A DNA stretch of 13,348 nucleotides from DASZCR01 sp035942915 (GTDB lineage Bacteria > Acidobacteriota > Blastocatellia > Pyrinomonadales > Pyrinomonadaceae), in the NCBI GenBank assembly GCA_035942915.1, contig DASZCR010000336.1:1-13348 (forward strand), read 5' to 3'. How positions within the stretch are numbered: position 1 is the first letter of the stretch; each line of letters begins with the position of its first letter. Position numbers and translations under genes: made by a program. Under the pieces are notes generated by a model. The model ran no database searches and was not told the origin of the DNA. It saw only the letters and a list, made by a program, of their open reading frames with translations. Of the stretch, positions 1 to 6,391 are shown piece after piece.

Positions 1-321
1 ATCGAAGAACTGCGCCTCGTCGATGCCGACGACCTCTGTCGCCGGGTCGACGAGCGTGCGGAGTTCGGCGGCCGACCTGACCGTGCGCGACTCATGACGC
101 ATCTCTGAATGGGAGACGATGTGGTCGCGCGAATAGCGCACGTCAATTTCGGGTTTGAAGACCTGAACTTTGAGACGCGCGATGCGCGCGCGCCGCAGGC
201 GTCGTATCAACTCTTCGGACTTGCCCGAAAACATCGAGCCGGCGATGACCTCTATCCATCCGGGCGACGTGCGCAGGTGCGCGAGGTGCTCGTCGCTCCC
301 TTGTGCGGTGAACTGTTCCAT
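1..321 (-). CDS. tdk: Thymidine kinase, N-terminal part (runs off window)
   Basis: Thymidine kinase of the small (type II) family phosphorylates thymidine to dTMP with ATP in the cytoplasmic salvage pathway. The window holds the first 107 codons; the rest lies beyond base 1. Visible are the P-loop GSMFSGKSEELIRR (about residues 28-41), directly after a strand reading WIEVIA, and the Walker-B/catalytic segment ending in DEAQFFD at residues 101-107, the last complete codon. Family members are usually about 190-200 residues, so roughly half is present; the lasso and zinc-binding Cys residues would be off-window. The ATG at 319-321 was chosen because it lies about 27 residues before the P-loop; an AGAGG purine run sits 12 bases upstream, a rather long spacing. 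It lies 54 bases after the YjjX-type gene on the same strand, so the two are probably co-transcribed. Family assignment is secure. Confidence 0.93.
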   Translation of the reverse strand, partial: MEQFTAQGSDEHLAHLRTSPGWIEVIAGSMFSGKSEELIRRLRRARIARLKVQVFKPEIDVRYSRDHIVSHSEMRHESRTVRSAAELRTLVDPATEVVGIDEAQFFD

Positions 322-375
322 ACGGTCGGTTGGCCTCTTCTTCTGCTGAGTGAACTCTGGACGGCGATAGACGGC

Positions 376-945
376 TCAGGTATAAAGCCGCGCGTTATAG
401 AACGGCGCGAAAGCGGCAAGCAGCGCGGCCTCGAAGCTCATCGAGCGCGTCAGCAAGTCGCGCGAGAGCAACCCCCACGCGCCCTGTCGGCTACGCACGT
501 CGCGCTCCTGCGCCAACTCATCGACAATCTCTCCCAACTCACGACCCGACCCTTCGACGGCGCGCACGATGTTGGCAGGAACGCTCACCGAAGGCGCTGC
601 GCCGTATGCGCCGCGCGCCCCGTCGGTCGCGTAAGCCCAGCCGCGCAGGAAGGTGTGACGTACGCCGTCCAACGTCGTCGAGTGGAAGCCGCCTTCGAGG
701 CCGACGTAGAAACTGGCCTCCGTCTGCCGCTCGCGCGCGAGCAGTTCGCGGACGGCCTCTGCGCGCTCGCGTGCGCCGCGCATCAACTGCGAATCTGTCA
801 GCGGCATGGCGGGCGCGCCCGTCTCGACGGCACGCGCCACCAACTCGGCCTTATGCCAGGCCGGGTCAACCGACGCGATGCGGGCGCAGGCGGCACGCAC
901 GGCCATAATCTTGGCCGCGCGCGCCGAGCCGAGAGCGATAATCAT
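376..945 (-). CDS. yjjX: Inosine/xanthosine triphosphatase (YjjX/DUF84 family)
   Basis: This house-cleaning phosphatase family hydrolyses non-canonical purine triphosphates (ITP, XTP) and so limits their entry into RNA and DNA. The 189-residue product starts with the family's N-terminal pattern MIIALGSARAAKIMAVRAA, has the conserved FYVGLEGG segment in the middle (about residue 83) and ends with a GAWGLLSRDLLTRS block followed by an A-rich helix and APFYN, all typical of DUF84 proteins. Length matches the family. Two starts are possible: ATG at 943-945, preferred because it places the first beta strand at the N-terminus as in homologues, or TTG at 952-954 (three residues longer). A GAGG at 959-962 sits 4 bases from the TTG and 13 from the ATG, so neither spacing is ideal. 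Probably heads a two-gene unit with thymidine kinase. The family is clear; activity on a particular triphosphate is inferred. Confidence 0.88.
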   Translation of the reverse strand: MIIALGSARAAKIMAVRAACARIASVDPAWHKAELVARAVETGAPAMPLTDSQLMRGARERAEAVRELLARERQTEASFYVGLEGGFHSTTLDGVRHTFLRGWAYATDGARGAYGAAPSVSVPANIVRAVEGSGRELGEIVDELAQERDVRSRQGAWGLLSRDLLTRSMSFEAALLAAFAPFYNARLYT

Positions 946-1008
946 CGAACGCAAAAAACCTCACGCCAAAAGTCGGGGAGACTGTGCGGGTGCGCGGGCG
1001 TGCCGCAG

Positions 1009-1036
1009 GCTATAACAGACCGACGCGCCGCGTCAA
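1009..1036 (-). promoter_or_regulatory. Promoter for yjjX-tdk (extended -10)
   Basis: Read on the minus strand: TTGACG (1031-1036), a 16-base spacer, then TATAGC (1009-1014) preceded by TGT, giving an extended -10. Transcription would start near 1002, leaving a leader of about 57 bases before the ATG at 945. The match is good for a housekeeping sigma factor but unproven. Elsewhere between 955 and 1164 I see no gene and no convincing terminator for the upstream lipoprotein gene. Confidence 0.55.
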
Positions 1037-1164
1037 AGCCACCGACCATCAAGACGGCACACTTCCTCCGGGCGTCTCCCGCATCTCACGCCTGACCATT
1101 TCACTCCACGCGCGCGGCGCAAAGAACTCAAAGGAGTATTTTCAAACAAGTTCTGTCGGCTCGT

Positions 1165-1683
1165 TCACTTGACCGTGCCCTTCGCCAGTTGCCAGAAGAG
1201 AATCCGGCGCACGCGCCGGTCGCCCACAGCGTCGGCGCGCTCGTCCCTGAGCGGCAGGAAGACGTACTCGAACTTTTCGCCTTCGAGTTTGATGGCGTTG
1301 ACCTCTGCGCCCTCATGCGACCACACGGCGCGACGCGGAAAATTCTCCGAACGGTCGTCGTAAGCGGCAACGAGCACCTCGCGCGCGACCGCGACCACCA
1401 GCGAGTCGTTCCAGGGCAGAAGCTCAGGCGCGAAGCTCACTTCAACTTCCGAGCCTGCGCGCTTGTAGGTGAACTTGTATTGATTGAACGCGCCTGCGCC
1501 CGCGCCTCGCGCCGAAGCGTCCGGCGTCGGGAGGGCGGCCGGGGCAGCGGGCGTCGGCGTCTCGGAGACGCGTCGCGCCGCAGGCGCGGCAGTCCTCCGC
1601 GTCGTACAGGCCGGGGCAGCGGCGACGGCGGCGACGACGACGGAGAGGACGAACGCTCTCAGGATGATGCTTCGGATGCACAT
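1165..1683 (-). CDS. Putative lipoprotein of unknown function
   Basis: Not recognised as a named family. The 172-residue product begins with a basic start and a hydrophobic stretch (about residues 6-24) that ends in APAC, so Cys26 could be a lipidation site; the lipobox is weak because Pro and Ala occupy positions usually taken by small or aliphatic residues. Residues 27-65 are rich in Ala, Pro, Thr and Arg, a typical flexible linker. Residues 66-172 look folded: alternating strands (for example NQYKFTYKRAGSEVEVSFAP), a well-conserved-looking SLVVAVAREVLVAAYDD segment and a C-terminal RRILFWQLAKGTVK. It is most likely tethered in the envelope. The ATG at 1681-1683 is the only start that gives the export signal; a consensus -10 (TATAAT) lies 17 bases upstream. 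No neighbour explains its role. It is transcribed away from the LeuA-like gene and precedes yjjX, with about 210 bases between. Confidence 0.68.
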   Translation of the reverse strand: MCIRSIILRAFVLSVVVAAVAAAPACTTRRTAAPAARRVSETPTPAAPAALPTPDASARGAGAGAFNQYKFTYKRAGSEVEVSFAPELLPWNDSLVVAVAREVLVAAYDDRSENFPRRAVWSHEGAEVNAIKLEGEKFEYVFLPLRDERADAVGDRRVRRILFWQLAKGTVK

Positions 1684-1700
1684 CGGTTCCAGACGTTGGG

Positions 1701-1706
1701 ATTATA
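1701..1706 (-). promoter_or_regulatory. Possible -10 box for the lipoprotein gene
   Basis: The minus strand reads a perfect TATAAT here, ending 17 bases before the ATG at 1683, which would give a very short leader of about 10 bases. No good -35 hexamer is present at 16-18 bases upstream, so either an activator is needed or the match is chance. Confidence 0.4.
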
Positions 1707-1746
1707 AAACAGTTGCGTCGCCGGACGCGCTGCGAGGCCATCTTGC

Positions 1747-1775
1747 TTGACATTCACTGCGCCGCTTGTTGTAAT
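1747..1775 (+). promoter_or_regulatory. Sigma-70-type promoter for the LeuA-like gene
   Basis: A consensus -35 TTGACA at 1747-1752, a spacer of exactly 17 bases, and TGTAAT at 1770-1775 (five of six matches to TATAAT). Transcription would begin near 1782 and give a leader of about 47 bases. The leader contains the strong ribosome binding site GGGAGG (1814-1819), nine bases before the GTG start at 1829. This is the most complete promoter in the window. Confidence 0.75.
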
Positions 1776-1828
1776 CCGAAGTCTCCTATCCAAGCCGAAT
1801 TTTCCTGCACCACGGGAGGTTTCCAAAA

Positions 1829-3043
1829 GTGCCCGCGAGCGAACTCATCTACGATTGGAACACGGTCGAGCCGTCGTCCGCGAAGCCTGCGCGCAACATC
1901 AGCTTCGACGACGAGACGCTGCGCGACGGCCTCCAATCGCCCTCTGTCTGCGAGCCTCCGGTCGAGAAGAAAATCGAGATGCTGCACCTGATGGACGCGC
2001 TCGGCATCGACACGGCCGACATCGGGTTGCCGGGCGCAGGCGGGACGCACGCGGCCGGAGTCGAGCAGCTTGCACGCGAGATTGTCGAACAGAAACTTTC
2101 CATCCGTCCCAACTGCGCCGCGCGCACGCATCGCAACGACATCAAACCGATTGCCGAAATCTCGCAACGCGCAGGCATCGCTATCGAAGCCTGCACCTTC
2201 ATCGGCTCATCGCCCGTCCGTTTCTACGCCGAAGACTGGACGCTCGACAAACTGCTGCGGCTGACGGAAGAAGCCGTCTCCTTCGCCGTCTCCGAAGGTC
2301 TGCCCGTCATGTACGTCACCGAAGACACGACGCGCGCCGCCCCCGACACCATCCGCGCGCTCTACACGACGGCCATTCGCGCGGGCGCACGCGCCGTCTG
2401 CGTCTGCGACACGGTCGGCCACTCGACGCCGGACGGGGCGCGCGCCGTCGTCCGCTTCGTCAAAAAGATTATCGAGGAGGAGGGCGGAGGCGTCCGTCTC
2501 GACTGGCACGGCCATCAGGACAGAGGCTTGGGCGTCATCAACTCTATCGCCGCCATCGAGGCAGGCGCTGACCAGGTGCACGGCTCGGCTCTCGGCGTCG
2601 GAGAACGCGTCGGCAACACGCCGATGGACCAACTGCTCGTCAACCTCAAGCTGATGGGCTGGATTACGAACGACCTCTCGCGACTGCGCGAATACTGCGA
2701 GGCGGCGTCGACCGCCTGCGGCTGGACGATTCCGGTCAACTATCCCGTCTTCGGGCGCGACGCCTTCCGCACGGCGACGGGCGTCCATGCGGCGGCCGTC
2801 ATCAAGAGTTTCCGCAAAGGCGACACGGAGTTGGCTGACCTCGTCTATTCGGGCGTCCCGGCCGGTCTGTTCGGCATGAAACAGTGCATCGAGATTGGGC
2901 CGATGAGCGGCAAGTCGAACGTCGTCTACTGGCTCGAAACACACGACATCGAGGCGACCGACGAACGCGTCGCGCGCATCTTCGAGCACGCCAAGAACGC
3001 ACACGGCGTCCTCACGGAAGACGAAGTCATGCAGTTGGTTTGA
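1829..3043 (+). CDS. LeuA/homocitrate-synthase-like DRE-TIM enzyme
   Basis: A member of the HMGL-like/DRE-TIM family of Claisen-type acyltransferases and lyases, which includes 2-isopropylmalate synthase, homocitrate synthase and related enzymes. The 404-residue product has DDETLRDGLQS at residues 27-37 (the metal-binding and catalytic D-x-x-x-RDG start of the barrel), the metal-binding HGHQD at 227-231, and GVGERVGN with Asn263. The sequence IEAGADQVHGSALGVGER is typical of isopropylmalate/homocitrate synthases. At about 400 residues it lacks the leucine-binding allosteric domain of full-length LeuA (about 500-560 residues), so it resembles short homocitrate-synthase/NifV-type or FrbC-type enzymes more closely. 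HGHQD replaces the common HCHND. The GTG start is fixed by GGGAGG nine bases upstream and the promoter at 1747-1775. An M20 peptidase follows on the same strand. Family is certain; the acceptor keto acid is not known. Confidence 0.87.
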   Translation: MPASELIYDWNTVEPSSAKPARNISFDDETLRDGLQSPSVCEPPVEKKIEMLHLMDALGIDTADIGLPGAGGTHAAGVEQLAREIVEQKLSIRPNCAARTHRNDIKPIAEISQRAGIAIEACTFIGSSPVRFYAEDWTLDKLLRLTEEAVSFAVSEGLPVMYVTEDTTRAAPDTIRALYTTAIRAGARAVCVCDTVGHSTPDGARAVVRFVKKIIEEEGGGVRLDWHGHQDRGLGVINSIAAIEAGADQVHGSALGVGERVGNTPMDQLLVNLKLMGWITNDLSRLREYCEAASTACGWTIPVNYPVFGRDAFRTATGVHAAAVIKSFRKGDTELADLVYSGVPAGLFGMKQCIEIGPMSGKSNVVYWLETHDIEATDERVARIFEHAKNAHGVLTEDEVMQLV

Positions 3044-3049
3044 AGAATA

Positions 3050-3184
3050 GTGATGAGTGATAGGTGATGGGTGATAGGAGGGAAGCGATGAGCGATAGAT
3101 GAGAGGTGATAAGAGGCGAGCCTTTATCCCATCACTTATCACCCATCACCTATCACTTATCACCTCTCACCTCTCACTTATCAT
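3050..3184 (+). repeat. Inverted array of degenerate heptads (GTGATRR / YYATCAC)
   Basis: The whole gap between the LeuA-like gene and the M20 gene is a seven-base-period repeat. From 3050 to 3119 ten heptads read GTGATGA, GTGATAG, GTGATGG, GTGATAG, GAGGGAA, GCGATGA, GCGATAG, ATGAGAG, GTGATAA, GAGGCGA. From 3129 to 3184 eight units read the opposite strand: CCATCAC, TTATCAC, CCATCAC, CTATCAC, TTATCAC, CTCTCAC, CTCTCAC, TTATCAT. The two arms meet at a small hairpin (GATAAGAGG, loop CGAG, CCTTTATC; about 3108-3128) and could zip into a long imperfect stem. Because 7 is not a multiple of 3, TGA and TAG occur in every frame of the left arm. No T-tract follows, so it is not a classic intrinsic terminator. 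It resembles the short tandem heptanucleotide repeats known from other bacteria. Confidence 0.88.
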
Positions 3185-3195
3185 TCTCGTCCCTT

Positions 3196-4434
3196 ATGTC
3201 CATCACGGGCACAGCGCCGGGTGTCGAACAGGTTGTGCGCGAGTTGCTCGCGTCGGCGTCGGTGGAGCGTGCGTTCCGGTTCTTCGAGGCGCGCGCGGGA
3301 GAGTTGACGGAGGAGCACGCGCGGATTTGTGCCATCCCCGCGCCGCCTTTCGGCGAGGCCGAGCGCGCGCTCTATCTGGCGGAGAAGTTTCGCGAGCGCG
3401 GGCTGCGCGAGGTCTCGATAGACCGTGAGGGCAACTGCGTCGCGTTCAGGCGCGGGCAACGCGAACGTCCGTTGCTGGTCGTCAGCGCGCACCTCGATAC
3501 GGTCTTTCCTGAAGGCACGGACTTCACGGTCAAGCGCGACGAGCAGGGGCGCATGCGCGCGCCCGGCATCGCCGACGATGGCTGCGGGCTGGCCGCACTC
3601 GTCGCGCTCGCGGGCGCGTTCGAAGAGTGCGGTGTCGGGACGGCGGGGTCGCTCCTGTTGGTTGGGACGGTCGGCGAGGAGGGCGAGGGCAACCTGCGCG
3701 GTGCGCGTCATCTGCTGACCGCAGGCGAGTGGGCCGGACGCATCGACGGCTTCATCAGTTTGGATGGCCCCGGCGTCGAGCGCATCACCAATCGCGCGCT
3801 CGGCTCGCGCCGTTATCGCGTGCGCTACACGGGCACGGGCGGTCATTCGTGGGGCGACTTCGGCGCGGCCAATCCAGTCCACGCGCTCGGTCGCGCCGTC
3901 GCACGCCTGACCTCTTATCCCGCGCCGCCACGCCCGCGCACCACCTTCAACGTCGGTCGCGTCGAGGGCGGCTCCGGCGTCAACGTCATTGCGCGCGAGG
4001 CTGTCATGGATGTTGACCTGCGCTCCGAGTCGGCCGAAGAACTGGGCAGACTCGACGCCTTCTTCCGGCGCGCGGCGCGCGAGGCGGCCGACGACGAGAA
4101 CGCTGCGCGACGTGCGGGAACGCCTCCGCTTGAACTCGACATGCGTCTGCTCGGCGACCGTCCGAGCGGCGTGACACAGCCGAACTCGACCATCGTCCGC
4201 CTCGCCGAAGAAGCGACGCGCGCCGTCGGCTTCCGCCCGCGCCTCGACTGTTCCTCGACCGACTCGAACGTCGCCATCTCGATGAACGTCCCGGCCGTCA
4301 CCATCGGCGCGGGCGGCGCATCCGGCAACTCGCACACGCTCGACGAATGGTACGACCCGCGCGGGCGCGATGCCGGACTCAAGCGCGCTCTCCTCCTCAT
4401 CCTCGGCCTCGTCGGACTCGCCGAAGGCGCATAA
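3196..4434 (+). CDS. M20-family metallopeptidase / deacylase
   Basis: A dinuclear-zinc hydrolase of the M20 family (carboxypeptidase G2, PepT, DapE, ArgE and others), acting on peptides or N-acylated amino acids. In the 412-residue product the metal and catalytic residues are visible: SAHLDT with His99 and Asp101, APGIADDG with Asp127/128, TVGEEGEG with Glu161 (catalytic base) and Glu162, LDGPG, and a late GNSHTLDEW with His380. The dimerisation domain starts around YTGTGGHSWGDFGAANP. Length is normal. The ATG at 3196 is chosen because the reading frame upstream (open from a GTG at 3106) only translates the heptad repeat into HLSPITY/HLSPLTS-type units. No Shine-Dalgarno precedes 3196, so initiation may rely on coupling or be weak. 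It probably shares a transcript with the LeuA-like gene. LysK-type lysine biosynthesis enzymes are also M20 proteins, but no other pathway gene is here. The substrate is not known. Confidence 0.87.
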   Translation: MSITGTAPGVEQVVRELLASASVERAFRFFEARAGELTEEHARICAIPAPPFGEAERALYLAEKFRERGLREVSIDREGNCVAFRRGQRERPLLVVSAHLDTVFPEGTDFTVKRDEQGRMRAPGIADDGCGLAALVALAGAFEECGVGTAGSLLLVGTVGEEGEGNLRGARHLLTAGEWAGRIDGFISLDGPGVERITNRALGSRRYRVRYTGTGGHSWGDFGAANPVHALGRAVARLTSYPAPPRPRTTFNVGRVEGGSGVNVIAREAVMDVDLRSESAEELGRLDAFFRRAAREAADDENAARRAGTPPLELDMRLLGDRPSGVTQPNSTIVRLAEEATRAVGFRPRLDCSSTDSNVAISMNVPAVTIGAGGASGNSHTLDEWYDPRGRDAGLKRALLLILGLVGLAEGA

Positions 4435-4438
4435 CGCG

Positions 4439-4480
4439 CAAAGAAAAAACGCGCGCGACAGGTCTTGCTGTCTGCGCGCG
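4439..4480 (-). terminator. Intrinsic terminator after the YcxB-like gene
   Basis: On the minus strand CGCGCGCAGACAG (4480-4468) pairs with CTGTCGCGCGCG (4461-4450) with a single-base bulge and a short loop. A run of six T follows (4449-4444), then CTTT. It lies 38 bases beyond the YcxB-like stop codon. On the plus strand no T-run follows, so it would act mainly on minus-strand transcription, although the same hairpin sits 15 bases after the M20 stop codon. Confidence 0.85.
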
Positions 4481-4518
4481 TCTCTCGCCGAAACTCTCTG
4501 CGTCAAGCGACCCGAAAT

Positions 4519-5151
4519 TTAATCCCGCCGGAAGACGCGCTCGATGGGCGTCATGTTCTGTTCGTCGAGATAGCTGACGGGCGCGGCGTGCGCCAGTTGC
4601 GGCGTCTCGGTCGGGACTGGCTGCGGGATAACTCCCCCGGCGCGTGCTTTCAAGGCCGACGCGCGCGCGTAGAAGTCTTCAGCATGACGCTCGTTCTCGA
4701 AGGCACGCTTCGGGATGATGTGCGCCTGATTGTTGGTGATGAAGAGGTAGATGTAGGAAGCGTCCTGCTCGACGCGGTCAACGCCCTCCCATAAGTGATG
4801 TCCTTCGTTCACGTTCGTCTGTTCGACTATCTCCCGCTCGCCGAGCGTCAGCTTGTGCCAGCCGGTGACGCCGTTGTTCTGCCCCTGCGGGACTGAGCGA
4901 CGGAACAGGTATTCGCCGACGACGACCGTCCAGAAGAGGAAGATGAGATAGAAGATGGCGAGGTCAACAAACAGGCTCACGATGCGCGTCGCCAGCGAGT
5001 AGGCAGATGAGGTCAGGAAGTTGTAAGCGGCGATGGCGGCGAAGAAGATGTAGAGGTAGAGCCGCATCTTTCTGGTCGCGGGCGAAGTGCGATAAGCGTA
5101 TCGCTGAAACGCGACCACGTCTCTGGGTTCGAGGTGGTAAATGATTTCCAT
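4519..5151 (-). CDS. YcxB-like inner-membrane protein
   Basis: The 210-residue product has two predicted membrane helices close together (about residues 30-48, LYLYIFFAAIAAYNFL, and 57-78, VSLFVDLAIFYLIFLFWTVVV). A cytoplasmic domain follows whose pattern WHKLTLGEREIVEQ, then HHLWEGVDRVEQDASYIYLFI, then AHIIPKRAF (about residues 143-151) is the YcxB-like C-terminal signature. The last 40 residues are Pro-rich and probably disordered. YcxB-like proteins have no established biochemical role, so none is proposed. The ATG at 5149-5151 is supported by AGGAAT (5161-5156), about five bases upstream. It is flanked by two minus-strand terminators, the one after its own stop codon and the DUF4388 gene's terminator upstream, and is therefore probably a single-gene unit, with its promoter in the roughly 50 bases between 5152 and 5203. 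I cannot assign that promoter by eye. Confidence 0.8.
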   Translation of the reverse strand: MEIIYHLEPRDVVAFQRYAYRTSPATRKMRLYLYIFFAAIAAYNFLTSSAYSLATRIVSLFVDLAIFYLIFLFWTVVVGEYLFRRSVPQGQNNGVTGWHKLTLGEREIVEQTNVNEGHHLWEGVDRVEQDASYIYLFITNNQAHIIPKRAFENERHAEDFYARASALKARAGGVIPQPVPTETPQLAHAAPVSYLDEQNMTPIERVFRRD

Positions 5152-5159
5152 AAAAATTC

Positions 5160-5175
5160 CTGACGCAGCCGTCAG
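5160..5175 (-). promoter_or_regulatory. Small hairpin at the YcxB-like ribosome binding site
   Basis: CTGACG (5160-5165) and CGTCAG (5170-5175) form a six-base stem with a four-base loop. The stem takes in the first two bases of the AGGAAT ribosome binding site of the YcxB-like gene, so it could reduce access to it. It is short and may be chance. Confidence 0.35.
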
Positions 5176-5200
5176 CGCGAAGTGCGTTCGTGCCGGATGA

Positions 5201-5236
5201 GAAACAGGGCGACGGCCGTTCCAGTCGTCGCCCTGT
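5201..5236 (-). terminator. Terminator after the DUF4388/TonB-like gene
   Basis: A perfect 11-base inverted repeat, ACAGGGCGACG at 5204-5214 and CGTCGCCCTGT at 5226-5236, with an 11-base loop. On the minus strand it is followed by TTTCTC, a short T-rich tail, 28 bases after the DUF4388 gene's stop codon. The T-tract is weaker than at 4444-4449, so termination may be partial. Confidence 0.7.
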
Positions 5237-5264
5237 CGAAAAGCATCTGCGCCCGTTAGGCGGC

Positions 5265-6347
5265 TCAGTTGACGGGAATCGTGACGACGGTCGTGCCCGC
5301 TTTGCCTGCGGGGAAGCGTTTGCCGCGCGCGACGCGAACGGCCATTCCGGCGTAGGCTTCAGCGCCGGGACTGGAACCGGCGACGGAGGCTGCCGTGACG
5401 CGCCCGGCCTCGTCATAAGTTATCTGCACGCGGACGCTCTTCGGCCCCGACGAGGCGGCCGGAGTGACAGGCGCGGCGGCAGGCGTCGCGCCGTTCGGCT
5501 GTTCGGCGTCGGCCTTGCGCGCCTGTTCTTCCTGCCGACGCTCGCGCTCTCGCTGTTCGCGCAGACGTTGCTGTTCGCGCTCGCGCTCCTCGCGCCAACG
5601 CTGCGCGGCGGCTTCATCAACCGGCGCACCCGACGCTTCTTCGCCCGACGCGGCTTCCGTAGAGCCTTGTGCAGATGCTTCATTCGTCGCGCTCGGCGCA
5701 GGCGCGGCTTCAGAAGCCGACGGCTGCGCGGCGCTCGAAGCGGCGGCAGCGGCCGTGCCCGAAGACTTGCCTTTGAAACGGCCTGAAAGCGGAATCGCAG
5801 CGACGGCTACTGCCAGCACGACGCACGCGACCGACGCGACCACCACCCACTTCTTCTTCCCGCCGCCTGAGCCGGTTCCTTCGACCATCATCGACAGCGG
5901 CGCGCTCTCATCCTCCTTCTTCTTCTCCTGCGTCTGCTTCGACGTGCTTTCGCCGAGACGTTCGACTTGGTCCATGAAGACGACCATGTCGGCTTCTGTC
6001 GGCGTCCAGCCGCCGAAGGCATCCGTCTCCGTCGGCGAAGTGCCTTCGTCGAGGCGGCGCAAGCCTTCGAGCACGACCTGCGTCCACTTGTCTTCGATGG
6101 TGCGACGCGAGGGCTGAAACTCCGGGCTGAAGTCGAAGGCGGCGTTCGGCAGCGTCAAGGCGAAGTAGACGGCCTCCGCGCCGCTCAACGCGCCGACTTT
6201 GGCATCCACCAACTCGCCGTCCTTGATGAAGAAGACGCCGTGCCCACGGTGGTAATCAACCTTGAGCCGCCCGGTCTTGCGTTGGTTGCAGAAGAACTCG
6301 ATGAGTTCGGCCAGCGACATGTCGCTGAGCTGTCCCGTCAGTGCCAT
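5265..6347 (-). CDS. DUF4388 domain-TM-charged helix-TonB/AgmX-like protein
   Basis: A 360-residue membrane protein with four parts. Residues 1-105 are a DUF4388 (PATAN-type) domain: MALTGQLSDMSLAELIEFF, then KTGRLKV and GHGVFFIKDGELVDA, then GAEAVYFALTL; such domains occur with response regulators and motility proteins. Residues 106-163 are an acidic linker. Residues 165-187 are one membrane helix (KWVVVASVACVVLAVAVAAI) after a KKK stop, which puts the N-terminus in the cytoplasm. Then come an Ala/Ser/Pro-rich linker (195-245), a highly charged Arg/Glu/Gln helix (about 249-283), a second linker and a small C-terminal domain (303-360) with SVRVQITYDEAGRVTAASV and VARGKRFPAG, resembling TonB C-terminal or AgmX/PglI tails. 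The ATG has AGGAG ten bases upstream. It lies 44 bases after the secreted TonB-C gene with no terminator between, so the two are likely co-transcribed. A role coupling a cytoplasmic signal to the periplasm is inference. Confidence 0.82.
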   Translation of the reverse strand: MALTGQLSDMSLAELIEFFCNQRKTGRLKVDYHRGHGVFFIKDGELVDAKVGALSGAEAVYFALTLPNAAFDFSPEFQPSRRTIEDKWTQVVLEGLRRLDEGTSPTETDAFGGWTPTEADMVVFMDQVERLGESTSKQTQEKKKEDESAPLSMMVEGTGSGGGKKKWVVVASVACVVLAVAVAAIPLSGRFKGKSSGTAAAAASSAAQPSASEAAPAPSATNEASAQGSTEAASGEEASGAPVDEAAAQRWREEREREQQRLREQRERERRQEEQARKADAEQPNGATPAAAPVTPAASSGPKSVRVQITYDEAGRVTAASVAGSSPGAEAYAGMAVRVARGKRFPAGKAGTTVVTIPVN

Positions 6348-6391
6348 ACGAAAATCGCTCCTCTTAAAGTTAGCGGCTTAAAGACTGTGCC

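Noticed and set aside
109..1095. 328-codon plus-strand open frame
   Set aside because: It runs antisense to thymidine kinase and the YjjX-type gene, both with clear motifs, and has no domain signature.
1110..1160. Terminator after the lipoprotein gene
   Set aside because: Only a four-base stem (ACTC/GAGT) near an ATTTTC tail was found, on the wrong strand for that gene and too weak.
3106..3195. N-terminal extension of the M20 protein back to a GTG at 3106
   Set aside because: The 30 extra codons only translate the heptad repeat (HLSPITY, HLSPLTS units) and include no family-like sequence; ATG at 3196 gives a normal M20 length.
4450..4480. Bidirectional terminator also serving the M20 gene
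   Set aside because: The plus strand has no T-run after the hairpin, so only minus-strand termination is well supported.
3181..4506. 441-codon open frame on the minus strand
   Set aside because: Antisense to the M20 peptidase, with Ala/Arg-rich composition and no recognisable domain.
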